Below are positions 1 to 7,055 of a stretch of 9,377 bases of DNA, piece after piece. A program made the translations under genes and the position numbers. Every line of letters starts with the position of its first letter. The first letter of the stretch is position 1. Below the pieces are notes generated by a model. It saw only the letters and a program-made list of their open reading frames with translations. It did no database searches and was not told the origin of the DNA. The stretch is from Candidatus Dormiibacterota bacterium. Its GTDB lineage: Bacteria; Chloroflexota; Dormibacteria; Dormibacterales; Dormibacteraceae. The stretch is taken from positions 1 through 9,377 of the forward strand of contig CATPBF010000049.1 in NCBI GenBank assembly GCA_955652585.1, given 5' to 3'.

Positions 1-115
1 GAGCGGGTGTCGGCGTGTGGGCAGAAACCTCCCAGGCCGCCGGTTGAGGAGCGGGCGTGGGCTCGGGTGCCGGAGGTGTTTCTTCAGGCGTCGGGCCGGT
101 CGGTCCTTCGTTCAC
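1..115 (-). CDS. N-terminal fragment of unidentified Pro/Ala/Thr/Glu-rich protein, divergent from recG
   Basis: Reading the minus strand from a GTG at 115-113, the frame stays open to the left edge for 38 codons. It gives a protein beginning M-N-E-G-P-T-G-P-T-P-E-E-T-P-P and continuing rich in Pro, Ala, Thr and Glu. This looks like the low-complexity disordered leader that often precedes a membrane or zinc-ribbon domain in high-GC bacteria, but no domain is inside the window, so no function can be given. The frame has a TAA a short way upstream and GTG is the only canonical start between that stop and the left edge sequence. No convincing Shine-Dalgarno is visible; initiation may be leaderless or weak. 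The opposite frame at this place encodes nothing recognisable. It diverges from recG, sharing the 116-218 intergenic region. The call rests on composition and geometry only and could be a chance open frame. Confidence 0.45.
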   Translation of the reverse strand, partial: MNEGPTGPTPEETPPAPEPTPAPQPAAWEVSAHTPTPA

Positions 116-218
116 GATGCAGCACTGTAACTCGTCTGAGCACGTCTGTGAGTCTGAATTTGTCCCGCTTTAACGGGTCAACCTGGCGCCGGCGTCCGGA
201 TGGTCCTATTTTGGCTGG
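116..218. promoter_or_regulatory. Divergent intergenic region with small hairpin and spaced GTCTGA-like repeats
   Basis: This 103-base gap lies between the divergent left-edge gene and recG and should carry promoters for both. Visible structure: a short inverted repeat at 164-177 (CCCG, loop CTTTAA, CGGG), and three GTCTGA-like words at 134, 144 and 152, which could be an operator or chance. On the minus strand TTGACC (182-177) resembles a -35 box, but no good -10 is found at the usual spacing. I could not pick a recG promoter with confidence. Confidence 0.3.
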
Positions 219-2297
219 ATGGTCGTCTTGAACCCCCGGATGGCGCCCGACTCGCCCGTCAAGGAGCTGCCCAAAGTCAAGCCCATGGATCAGAAGCGGC
301 TCGCCGCCCTGGGCATCCTCACGGTGCGCGATCTGCTCCTGCACCTGCCCTTCGGCTGGGACAGGTTCGGCGACCCGAAACAGGTCTCCGAGCTGCAGGA
401 CGGAACCCTGGCCACCATCGTGGGCACCATCGTCCGGATCGCGCCTCGGATCAGCAAGTACAAGAGGCTCAAGCTCACCCAGGCCGCGCTGGCGGACGAC
501 GCCGACGACGAGCTGAATCTCGTCTGGTTCAACATGCCGTGGGTCGCGGGCCAGCTGCACAGGGGAGACCAGGTCGCCGTCGCCGGCATGGTCAAAGCCA
601 CCCGCTTCGGTCATTTCGAGATGCGCAACCCTCACTACGAGCTGCTCGACGGAAGGGATGGCGCCGGCCCGAAATACATCGGCGGGCTCATGCCGAAGTA
701 CCACCTGGTGAAAGGGCTGACGTCCAAGAAGCTGTCCGGCTGGGTCGACGCCGCCCTGCCCCTGGCCGACCGTCTGGAGGACGAGCTGCCCCAAGACGTC
801 CGGGAACGCCACGGCCTGCTGCCGCTGTCAGAGGCGGTGAGACTCGGCCACAAGCCTGAGACCGAAGACGACTGGTCGGAAGCGCGGCGCCGCATGGGTT
901 TTGCCGAGCTGTTCGAGCTGCAGGCGGTCTTTGCCTTGATGCGCGCGAGCCTGGCGGCCGAGCCGGCGGTGCCGATCCCGTACCGCCAGGACGTGATCGA
1001 TGCGTTCAAGCGCGGGCTCGGCTTTGAGCTGACGACGGCCCAGCGCCGCTCGATGTGGGAGATCTTCAAGGACATAGCCAAGCCGACGCCGATGAACCGG
1101 CTCCTGAACGGCGACGTCGGGTCCGGCAAGACCGCGGTGGCGGCCGCCGGCGCCGCGATGGCACATGCGGCGGGCCTGCAGTCCGTTGTGATGGCGCCCA
1201 CCGAGATCCTTGCGCGCCAGCACCTGCACAAGTTCCGCGCGTACCTGGAGCAGAGCTTTCCCGGGCTGACGGTCGAGCTTCTGGTGAGCAGCCAGAGCGC
1301 GGCGGAGCGCCGGCGCGTCCGCGCCGCCGCCGCAAGCGGCCATTGCGCCCTCGTCGTGGGTACGCACGCGTTGATCGAAGAGGATGTCGAGTTTGCAGAC
1401 CTCGGGCTGGCCGTGGTCGACGAGCAGCACCGCTTTGGCACCCGCCAGCGCGAGCTCTTGCGAGCCAAAGGCCGGGGCCGGCCCCATTTCCTCGCCATGC
1501 CCGCGACGCCCATACCGCGGACCCTCGCGCTCGCTCGATACGGAGAAATGTCGGTGTCGGTGATCGACGAGCTGCCGCCAGGGCGGACACCGGTCGAGAC
1601 CGAGGTGGTGGCGCCGGACGAACGCGACCGAGCCTACGAGCTGGTCAGGACGCAGGTCCGCGAGGGTCGCCAGGCCTTCGTGATCTGCCCGCTCATCGAG
1701 GAATCGGAGAAGGTGGTGGCGCGGTCCGCCACAGCCGAGTTCGAGCGGCTGAGCAAGGATGTGTTCCCGGACCTCAAGATGGCGCTGATCCACGGCCGCC
1801 TGAAAGAGAAAGACGAGGTCATGGCGCGCTTCGTGGCGGGCGAGATCCAGGTCCTAGTGGCCACGGCGGTGGTCGAGGTAGGAGTGGACGTACCGAATGC
1901 CACGGTCATGATGGTGGAGGGCGCGGACCGTTTCGGGCTTGCGCAGCTGCATCAGTTCCGAGGCCGCGTCGGGCGAGGCGCGGCCGAGAGCTATTGCCTG
2001 CTGCTCGCCGACGACCCGTCGGAGGCCAGCGTGAGGCGCCTCGAGCTCGTCACGAGCATCCGCGACGGATTCAAGCTCGCGTTGGAAGACATGCGCTTAC
2101 GAGGGATGGGGGAGCTGCTCGGCGCCCGGCAGCACGGTATGTCGGACGAGGCGATGCAGGCCCTGGAGAGACCGGCGCTCATTGACGAGATCAGGGCGGA
2201 GGTGGACCGCGTGCGAGCAACAGACCCTGGATTCGATGGTCATCCCCTGCTGAAGGCCGCGATCATCCGCCGCCTCGAGCAGACTTCGATCAGCTAG
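219..2297 (+). CDS. recG: ATP-dependent DNA helicase RecG
   Basis: RecG is a superfamily 2 helicase that remodels stalled replication forks and branched recombination intermediates, driving fork regression and Holliday junction migration. The 692-residue product matches the usual length (about 690). Visible parts in order: a helix-hairpin-like start (LGILTVRDLLLHLP, about 31-44), the OB-fold wedge domain (about 60-145), helicase motif I GDVGSGKT (298-305, K304), motif II DEQH (401-404), motif III region PATPIPRTL (428-436), motif VI QFRGRVGRG (579-587) and the RecG-specific C-terminal LRGMGELLGARQHG (627-640). Motif III reads M-P-A-T where M-T-A-T or M-S-A-T is common. The start is ATG 219; ATG 240 is also possible, and neither has a clear ribosome binding site. 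An in-frame stop at 171-173 limits extension. The stop is 11 bases before the next gene, suggesting cotranscription. Confidence 0.97.
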   Translation: MVVLNPRMAPDSPVKELPKVKPMDQKRLAALGILTVRDLLLHLPFGWDRFGDPKQVSELQDGTLATIVGTIVRIAPRISKYKRLKLTQAALADDADDELNLVWFNMPWVAGQLHRGDQVAVAGMVKATRFGHFEMRNPHYELLDGRDGAGPKYIGGLMPKYHLVKGLTSKKLSGWVDAALPLADRLEDELPQDVRERHGLLPLSEAVRLGHKPETEDDWSEARRRMGFAELFELQAVFALMRASLAAEPAVPIPYRQDVIDAFKRGLGFELTTAQRRSMWEIFKDIAKPTPMNRLLNGDVGSGKTAVAAAGAAMAHAAGLQSVVMAPTEILARQHLHKFRAYLEQSFPGLTVELLVSSQSAAERRRVRAAAASGHCALVVGTHALIEEDVEFADLGLAVVDEQHRFGTRQRELLRAKGRGRPHFLAMPATPIPRTLALARYGEMSVSVIDELPPGRTPVETEVVAPDERDRAYELVRTQVREGRQAFVICPLIEESEKVVARSATAEFERLSKDVFPDLKMALIHGRLKEKDEVMARFVAGEIQVLVATAVVEVGVDVPNATVMMVEGADRFGLAQLHQFRGRVGRGAAESYCLLLADDPSEASVRRLELVTSIRDGFKLALEDMRLRGMGELLGARQHGMSDEAMQALERPALIDEIRAEVDRVRATDPGFDGHPLLKAAIIRRLEQTSIS

Positions 2298-2308
2298 CCT
2301 CTCGTAGC

Positions 2309-3616
2309 GTGGCCACCCTGCCGTTCGTGGTCGAGCTGACCCGCGACCTCATCCGGCTCGACACCACGAACCCGCCAGGCGAAGAGCACCTCGCGGTCGA
2401 GCTCGTGGAACGGCTGCTGCGCGACGCGAAGATCGATTGCGCCCGCTACGAGAGCGAGCCGGGCCGGCCCAACCTCGTCGCTCGGGTGAAGGGTCGCGGC
2501 GAAGCGCCGCCACTGCTGCTCCAGGGCCACGTCGACGTCGTCACCACAGTGAACCAGGACTGGCGCCACCGGCCCTTCGGCGGCGACATCATCGACGGCT
2601 ACCTGTGGGGCCGCGGTGCCCTCGACATGAAGAGCGGCGTGGCGATGATGGTTGGCGCCCTGATTCGCGCCCAGGCTCACGGCGGGGCGGGCGGCGACCT
2701 CGTCCTCGCGGTGCTCGCCGACGAGGAGGCGGGAGGCATCTGCGGCGCCAGGTGGCTGGTCGATGCTCATCCCGAGCTCTTCACGGGCATCCGCCACGCC
2801 ATCGGCGAATCCGGCGGGGTTGCGCTTCACGTCGGCGGCCGCCGCTTCTACCCGATCATGGTTTCGGAGAAGCGGGGCTGCCAGATGCTGGTAACGCTCC
2901 GCGGCGCCGGCGGCCACGGATCGGTCCCCGCGCACGGGGGAGCGATGGCGAAGCTCGGCGAGCTCTTGGCCAGGCTGGACGCCGGCCGCCTCCCGGTCCA
3001 CATAACGACCCCGGTCCGCCACCAACTGGAAGGGATGCGCGACGCGCTGGACGAGCCGCTGAAGAGTCGTATCGGCGCACTTCTGGATCCCGCGCGGACC
3101 GACGGCGCGCTCGCGGAGCTGGGTGCCCTGCGCCGCGGGCTCGACGCGGCCCTGCACAACACTGTCAATGCCACCATCGTCAGCGGGGGCCTGAAGATCA
3201 ACGTCATCCCCAGCGAGGTGCTGGTGCAGCTCGACGGCCGCCTCTTGCCGGGTTACGGACCGGAGGACATGGTTCGCGAGCTGCGCGGGGTGATCGGGTC
3301 TGAGCCGGAGATCGAGGTCCTGCTCGTCGGGCCCGCGCAGCCGGAGGTCGATCTCTCGCAGTTCGACCTCTTCGCTTCGGTGCTCAAGGAGGCCGACTCG
3401 GGCTGTGTGCCGGTGCCGTCCCTGGTCACCGGCGGCACGGACGCCCGCCATTTCGCGCGGCTGGGAATCCGCACGTATGGCTTCCTACCGCTCAACATTC
3501 CGCCGGACTTCAACTCTTCGCCGACCATCCACGCGGCCGACGAGCGCGTGCCAGTCAGCGCCCTCGCGTTCGGGGCCGAGTGCGTGTTCGAGGCCGCGAT
3601 GAGATACCGCGGCTGA
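2309..3616 (+). CDS. M20 family zinc metallopeptidase (ArgE/DapE/CPG2-like)
   Basis: This is a di-zinc exo-/dipeptidase or N-acyl amino acid deacylase of the M20 family, likely cytoplasmic since no signal peptide is seen. All family landmarks are present in 435 residues: GHVDVV (H74 metal ligand, D76), GRGALDMKSG (bridging D106), LADEEAGG (E139 general base, E140 ligand), GESGG (E167 ligand), the lid/dimerisation-domain GGHGS (H203) and the C-terminal TIHAADERV (H408 ligand). The GTG start at 2309 follows the recG stop by 11 bases and fits the natural beginning of the first helix, although no strong Shine-Dalgarno is visible. The substrate cannot be read from sequence: ArgE, DapE, CPG2, aminoacylase and PM20D1-type enzymes share these motifs. 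Its neighbours (recG, selD, amidase) do not point to arginine or lysine synthesis, so a scavenging peptidase or acylase role is the safer inference. Confidence 0.93.
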   Translation: MATLPFVVELTRDLIRLDTTNPPGEEHLAVELVERLLRDAKIDCARYESEPGRPNLVARVKGRGEAPPLLLQGHVDVVTTVNQDWRHRPFGGDIIDGYLWGRGALDMKSGVAMMVGALIRAQAHGGAGGDLVLAVLADEEAGGICGARWLVDAHPELFTGIRHAIGESGGVALHVGGRRFYPIMVSEKRGCQMLVTLRGAGGHGSVPAHGGAMAKLGELLARLDAGRLPVHITTPVRHQLEGMRDALDEPLKSRIGALLDPARTDGALAELGALRRGLDAALHNTVNATIVSGGLKINVIPSEVLVQLDGRLLPGYGPEDMVRELRGVIGSEPEIEVLLVGPAQPEVDLSQFDLFASVLKEADSGCVPVPSLVTGGTDARHFARLGIRTYGFLPLNIPPDFNSSPTIHAADERVPVSALAFGAECVFEAAMRYRG

Positions 3617-3628
3617 TACTTAGCCCGG

Positions 3629-4651
3629 ATGGATTCCCCCTTGCGATTGACGGAGTACAGCCACGGGGCCGGTTGAGCCTGCAAGCTCAGCCCGGTGGAG
3701 CTAGGGCAGGTACTCGGGGCTCTGCCCCCGATCGTCGACCCCAACGTGCTGACAGCGGCGTCATCTCGCGATGACGCTGCCGTCTATCGGATCGCGCCCG
3801 ATCGCGCCCTGGTCGCGACGGTGGATTTCTTCACGCCCATCGTCGACGACCCGGCCGATTTCGGCGCCATCGCTGCGGCCAACGCCGTCAGCGATGTCTA
3901 CGCGGTGGGCGCGCGACCGCTGTTCGCGCTTGGCATCACCGCCTTCCCGCGCGAGAAGCTGAGCACTGGCCTGCTGGAAAAGATCGTCGCGGGCGGCGCC
4001 GCCAAGATGTCGGAAGCTGGCATCGCCGTCGTCGGCGGCCACTCGATCGACGATGCCGAGCCGAAGTTCGGTTATGCGGTGATCGGCGAGATCCATCCGG
4101 ATCGCATCGTCGGCCACGAAGGCGCGCGCCGCGGCGACGTCCTCTTCCTCACCAAGCCTCTCGGCTCCGGGCTGGTGGCGACGGCCATCAAGCGTGGACT
4201 CTGCCCGCCGGCCCTGGAGCGGCGGATGATCGAGGTCATGGCAACCCTCAACCGCCTCGCGTCCGAGGCCATGGTTGCCGCGGGCGCGACCGCGGCCACC
4301 GACGTCACCGGGTATGGCCTCATCGGGCATCTCGCCAATCTCGCGGGAGGCGCCGACATCGAGCTGCAGGCGGTCCCATTCCTCGAAGGAGTGCGTGAGC
4401 TGGCGGAGCGTGACCTCTTTCCCAGCGGCAGCCGGCGGAACTTTGACGCCTTCCGCGACCAGGTCGATTGGGGCGACATCCCAGAGCTGGACCGCATGAT
4501 GCTCTGCGACGCCCAGACGAGCGGCGGGCTGCTTCTGGCGATTCCGCCTGAAAAGGCAAGCGGCTTCGAGCGCGCCCTGGCGTCCTCGCCCTACCCGGCT
4601 TCCAGAATCGGCACCATTAACGGCCATGGATCCATTCGCGTCCGCCCTTGA
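3629..4651 (+). CDS. selD: Selenide, water dikinase SelD containing selenocysteine (in-frame TGA at 3674-3676)
   Basis: SelD makes monoselenophosphate from selenide and ATP, the selenium donor for selenocysteine synthesis. A standard-code reading would start at GTG 3695 and lose the active-site loop. Extending the same frame upstream reaches ATG 3629 through one TGA and gives M-D-S-P-L-R-L-T-E-Y-S-H-G-A-G-U-A-C-K-L, aligning with the SelD N-terminus S-H-G-A-G-C/U-G-C-K. The TGA is codon 16, at the catalytic Cys/Sec; the essential Lys is K19 and the second Cys C18. Downstream come RDDAAVY (47-53), DFFTPIVDDP (66-75), GGHSID, TDVTGYGLIGH and CDAQTSGGLLLA, all SelD hallmarks. Length is 340 residues (E. 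coli 347). The gene starts 12 bases after the M20 stop and overlaps the amidase by 26 bases. Sec-containing SelD is known in other bacteria, for example Haemophilus influenzae. TTG 3641 or 3647 are alternative starts; no clear ribosome binding site is seen. Confidence 0.93.
3674..3711 (+). promoter_or_regulatory. Putative bacterial SECIS element: TGA (Sec) plus downstream hairpin in selD
   Basis: Bacterial SECIS hairpins sit inside the coding region just after the UGA and bind SelB. After the TGA at 3674-3676 the mRNA can form a two-part stem: CCTGC 3678-3682 with GCAGG 3706-3710 (plus a possible G-U 3677/3711), an internal loop (A3683 against A3703-G3705), then AGCTC 3684-3688 with GAGCT 3698-3702, closing a nine-base loop 3689-3697 that contains GGU at 3694-3696. 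That places a loop G-U about 20 bases from the UGA, similar to the E. coli fdhF element. Pairing was done by eye; no folding energy was computed. Confidence 0.65.
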
Positions 4652-5996
4652 CCAGGCCGCGGCGGTCCGGCGCCGCGAGGTTTCATCAACCGAGCTCACG
4701 CGTGCGTACCTCGAACGCATCGAAAAGCTCAACCCGCGGCTCAACGCTTACGTCCTGATGACTCCTGACCTTGCGCTCGAGCAAGCGAAGGCCGCCGATG
4801 AAGCCAATATCGGCTACCCGCTGCGAGGAGTGCCGACCTCGGTCAAAGACCTCGTCTCACTGGCGGGCTATCCCCTGACATTTGGCTCTCGGGCCTTCGA
4901 GGACTACACGCTCCCGATGGATTTCTATCCAGTCGCTCGCCTGAAGGAAGAAGGCTGTCCCATCCTCGGCAAGACCAACACCTCCGAGTTCGGAACGCGG
5001 CCGACCACGGAGCACGGCCTGTTCGGCGCGACTCACAATCCGTGGGACCTAGGCCACTCCGCGGGCGGGTCGAGTGGAGGCGCGGCCGCCGCGGTCGCGG
5101 CAGGGCTGTGCGCTTTCGCTCACGGTTCCGACGGTGGTGGATCGGTTCGCATCCCGTCGAGCTGCTGCGGCACAGTCGGCCTCAAGCCCTCGCGGGGACG
5201 CATCTCGGCTGGTCCGCTTCTTGGCGAGCACTGGGCGGGCCTCTCCACCGACGGGGCGATCGCGCGCACGGTCGCCGACGCGGCGGCCGGTCTCGACGCC
5301 ATGGCCGGCCACCTGCCCGGCGATGCTTATTGGGCTGACATCGAAGGGAGATTCGCCGACTCGGCGACGCCCACGGACCGCAAGCTGCGAATCGGCTTCA
5401 CTGTCCGGTCCAGCGCCAAGGTCGAGGAAGAGGTGGCCAACTGCGTGCGCGAGGTGGCCAGGTTGCTCGAGGGCCTCGGTCACCGGGTGACCGAGGGCGG
5501 CCCCGACACGGAGCCGTTTCGCACGCCGATGCAGCTGATCGTTGTGTCAGGGCTCGGCTCATTGCCGATCAGCGACGAAAGCAAGCTCGAACCGTTCAAC
5601 GCGCTCGGCCTCGCGCTCGCCAAGCAGCTGACCGCGGTCGACTACGTCCGCTCGGTCGATGCGATTCGAATGCACAGTCGCATCGTGGTCGGCTTCTGGG
5701 ATACGCACGATGTACTCGTGACTCCGACGCTGCCCCGAACGGTGCCGCCGCTGAATACCCTGGGCGCGGAGCTCACCTCGGCCGGCGACGAGTACATGGA
5801 TTTCGTCAGCTTCACCTATCCGTACAACTGCACCGGCCAGCCTGCGATCTCGCTGCCGCTGGGCGTCGATGCAGCAGGATTGCCGATTGGGGTCCAGCTC
5901 GTCGGCCCGCCACGCGGTGAGGCTCTCATCCTCAGCCTGGCGGCGCAGCTGGAGCAGGCCCGCCCTTGGAGCGGCCGCCGCCCCCGACTCAACTGA
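4626..5996 (+). CDS. Amidase signature family hydrolase (GatA/AmiA-like)
   Basis: An amidase-signature enzyme, hydrolysing or transferring an amide through a Ser-cisSer-Lys triad. All three residues are visible: K74 in TSVKD, S149 in AGGSSGG and nucleophile S173 in SDGGGSVRIPSS. The following GTVGLKPSRGRIS and the C-terminal TGQPAISLPLG and LPIGVQLVG are also typical. The 456 residues are close to the family norm, and no signal peptide or membrane segment is seen. Family members include GatA (Glu-tRNA-Gln amidotransferase), acetamidase, 6-aminohexanoate-cyclic-dimer hydrolase and indoleacetamide hydrolase. No gatB or gatC is adjacent, so I prefer a stand-alone amidase and do not assign gatA. 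The ATG at 4626 lies inside the end of selD, a 26-base overlap, implying translational coupling; no Shine-Dalgarno is obvious. The substrate is unknown. Confidence 0.92.
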   Translation: MDPFASALDQAAAVRRREVSSTELTRAYLERIEKLNPRLNAYVLMTPDLALEQAKAADEANIGYPLRGVPTSVKDLVSLAGYPLTFGSRAFEDYTLPMDFYPVARLKEEGCPILGKTNTSEFGTRPTTEHGLFGATHNPWDLGHSAGGSSGGAAAAVAAGLCAFAHGSDGGGSVRIPSSCCGTVGLKPSRGRISAGPLLGEHWAGLSTDGAIARTVADAAAGLDAMAGHLPGDAYWADIEGRFADSATPTDRKLRIGFTVRSSAKVEEEVANCVREVARLLEGLGHRVTEGGPDTEPFRTPMQLIVVSGLGSLPISDESKLEPFNALGLALAKQLTAVDYVRSVDAIRMHSRIVVGFWDTHDVLVTPTLPRTVPPLNTLGAELTSAGDEYMDFVSFTYPYNCTGQPAISLPLGVDAAGLPIGVQLVGPPRGEALILSLAAQLEQARPWSGRRPRLN

Positions 5997-6006
5997 GCGA
6001 CTCGGG

Positions 6007-6573
6007 ATGTCAAGGCTTCGTGTCGGCGGCGGGGAGGCTCGTGGGCGTCGCCTGAAGGCGCCGAAAGGCATACGCCCAACGCAGGGCATGGTCAAGGCGG
6101 CGATATTCAACATCGTTGGTTCCGGAATCGAAGGCGCGCATGTCCTCGATCTCTTCGCGGGCTCTGGCGCCATCGGCATCGAGGCGCTGTCGCGAGGCGC
6201 CGCCGAGGTCACGTTCGTGGACAAGGAGCCGCGTGGTCTTGCTATCCTGCGCCAGAACTTGGACGCCCTCGAGCTGAAGGAGAGAGCGCGTGTCGTCCGC
6301 GGCGACGTCGTGCGTTGGCTCGAGAGCTCGCCCGACGAGGTCGGGCGCGCCGGACTGGTGTTCCTCGACCCGCCTTATGAGGACATCGTTCTCGATCGCG
6401 CGCTGCTGGCGCTCGACCGCGCACTGACCGATGCGGTAGTCGTGGCGGAGCACTCGCGACGCCAGGCGCTGCCGCAGCTGTCCCGGCTGCAGGTTGACCG
6501 GCAGCGGCGCTATGGCGACACGATGGTGACGGTGCTGCTTGCGCCGCGCGCAATCGGGATGGATGCAACGTGA
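6007..6573 (+). CDS. rsmD: 16S rRNA (guanine966-N2)-methyltransferase RsmD
   Basis: RsmD methylates G966 of 16S rRNA using S-adenosylmethionine during small-subunit maturation. The 188-residue product fits the family (about 185-200). Visible: the N-terminal RVGGGEARGRRLKAPKG (5-21), the RP-T segment leading into VKAAIFNIVG (29-38), SAM-binding motif I VLDLFAGSGAIGIEAL (46-61), acidic VDKE (71-74) and the N6/N2-methyltransferase catalytic motif DPPY (121-124). The frame is open much further upstream, to a possible ATG at 5869, but that would lie deep inside the amidase gene and adds residues unrelated to RsmD; ATG 6007, 10 bases after the amidase stop, gives the normal N-terminus. Its last four bases overlap the coaD start (GTGA). 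The rsmD-coaD pair is one of the most widespread bacterial gene neighbourhoods, which supports both calls. Confidence 0.95.
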   Translation: MSRLRVGGGEARGRRLKAPKGIRPTQGMVKAAIFNIVGSGIEGAHVLDLFAGSGAIGIEALSRGAAEVTFVDKEPRGLAILRQNLDALELKERARVVRGDVVRWLESSPDEVGRAGLVFLDPPYEDIVLDRALLALDRALTDAVVVAEHSRRQALPQLSRLQVDRQRRYGDTMVTVLLAPRAIGMDAT

Positions 6574-7055
6574 CGGACAAGACCGCCGTCTACCCCGGCA
6601 GCTTCGACCCCTTCACCAACGGCCATCTCGATGTCGTAGAGCGCGCCCTCGGGATTTTCGACCGCCTCATCGTCGCGGTCGCGGCAAACCCAGAGAAGCG
6701 CCAGCCCCTGTTCACTGTGGAGGAGAGGGTGCACCTGATCAAAAGCGCACTGGCGGGCCACGACCGCGTGGAGGTCTCGAGCTACACGGGCCTCACGGTC
6801 GAATACGCGCGCTCGCGAGGAGCGAACACGCTCGTGAAAGGGCTGCGCGCCTACTCCGACTTTGATGCCGAGCTGCAGCAGGCGCTCATGAACCGTAAGC
6901 TCGCGCCCGACATCCATACCGTCTTCTTGATGTCGAGCTTCGCCCACATCTACGTTTCGTCAAGTATCTTGAAGGACATCGCGAGCTATGGCGGGAACGT
7001 GTCGGACCTGGTACCGCCGGGCGTCGCCAAAGCGCTGAAGGAGAAGTTCAGATAA
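6570..7055 (+). CDS. coaD: Phosphopantetheine adenylyltransferase CoaD
   Basis: CoaD (PPAT) joins 4'-phosphopantetheine and ATP to give dephospho-CoA, the penultimate step of coenzyme A synthesis. The 161-residue product has the normal length and all family motifs: YPGSFDPFTNGHLDV (8-22) with the nucleotidyltransferase T-x-G-H (T16-H19), the LVKGLRAYSDFDAE segment (88-101), and the C-terminal VSSSILKDIASYGGNVSDLVPP (129-150), equivalent to the ISSS-x-x-K signature. The start is a GTG sharing bases with the rsmD TGA (GTGA overlap), a typical coupled start. Its product ultimately provides CoA, the donor of the phosphopantetheine arm of the ACP encoded further downstream. The final codons carry an AAGGAG that probably serves the next gene. 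Confidence 0.97.
   Translation: MTDKTAVYPGSFDPFTNGHLDVVERALGIFDRLIVAVAANPEKRQPLFTVEERVHLIKSALAGHDRVEVSSYTGLTVEYARSRGANTLVKGLRAYSDFDAELQQALMNRKLAPDIHTVFLMSSFAHIYVSSSILKDIASYGGNVSDLVPPGVAKALKEKFR
7038..7054 (+). promoter_or_regulatory. Shine-Dalgarno AAGGAG and candidate ATA start overlapping the coaD stop
   Basis: AAGGAG occupies 7038-7043, inside the end of coaD. Eight bases further is ATA 7052-7054, which overlaps the coaD TAA 7053-7055 as ATAA. The ATA is in frame with the coiled-coil gene and gives the N-terminus I/M-K-V-D-E-L-L-D-R. The spacing is ideal for a start codon, and there is no in-frame ATG, GTG or TTG nearby before 7127. Confidence 0.55.

Noticed and set aside
1..115. Ribosomal protein L28 (rpmB), often found near recG, at the left edge
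   Set aside because: Neither strand here encodes an L28-like basic sequence; the minus-strand frame is Pro/Glu-rich.
1074..1512. Reassignment of ATA to Met in this genome
   Set aside because: Internal ATA codons occur at conserved Ile positions, for example the Ile of TPIPRTL in RecG, so ATA is read as Ile in elongation; only unusual initiation is proposed.
2294..3451. Long open frames on the minus strand (also 84-812, 828-1793, 3761-4744)
   Set aside because: They mirror well-identified + strand genes with strong family motifs and give Arg/Asp/Val-rich sequence with no recognisable domain, as expected of shadow frames in GC-rich DNA.
3695..4651. GTG 3695 as the true start of selD
   Set aside because: It would remove the catalytic Cys/Sec and Lys loop. 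The upstream frame through TGA matches the SelD N-terminus residue by residue.
4626..5996. Naming the amidase gatA
   Set aside because: The triad is shared by the whole amidase-signature family and there is no gatB or gatC neighbour.
5869..6006. Upstream ATG 5869 as start of rsmD
   Set aside because: It lies far inside the amidase gene and adds residues unlike RsmD; ATG 6007 gives the normal N-terminus.
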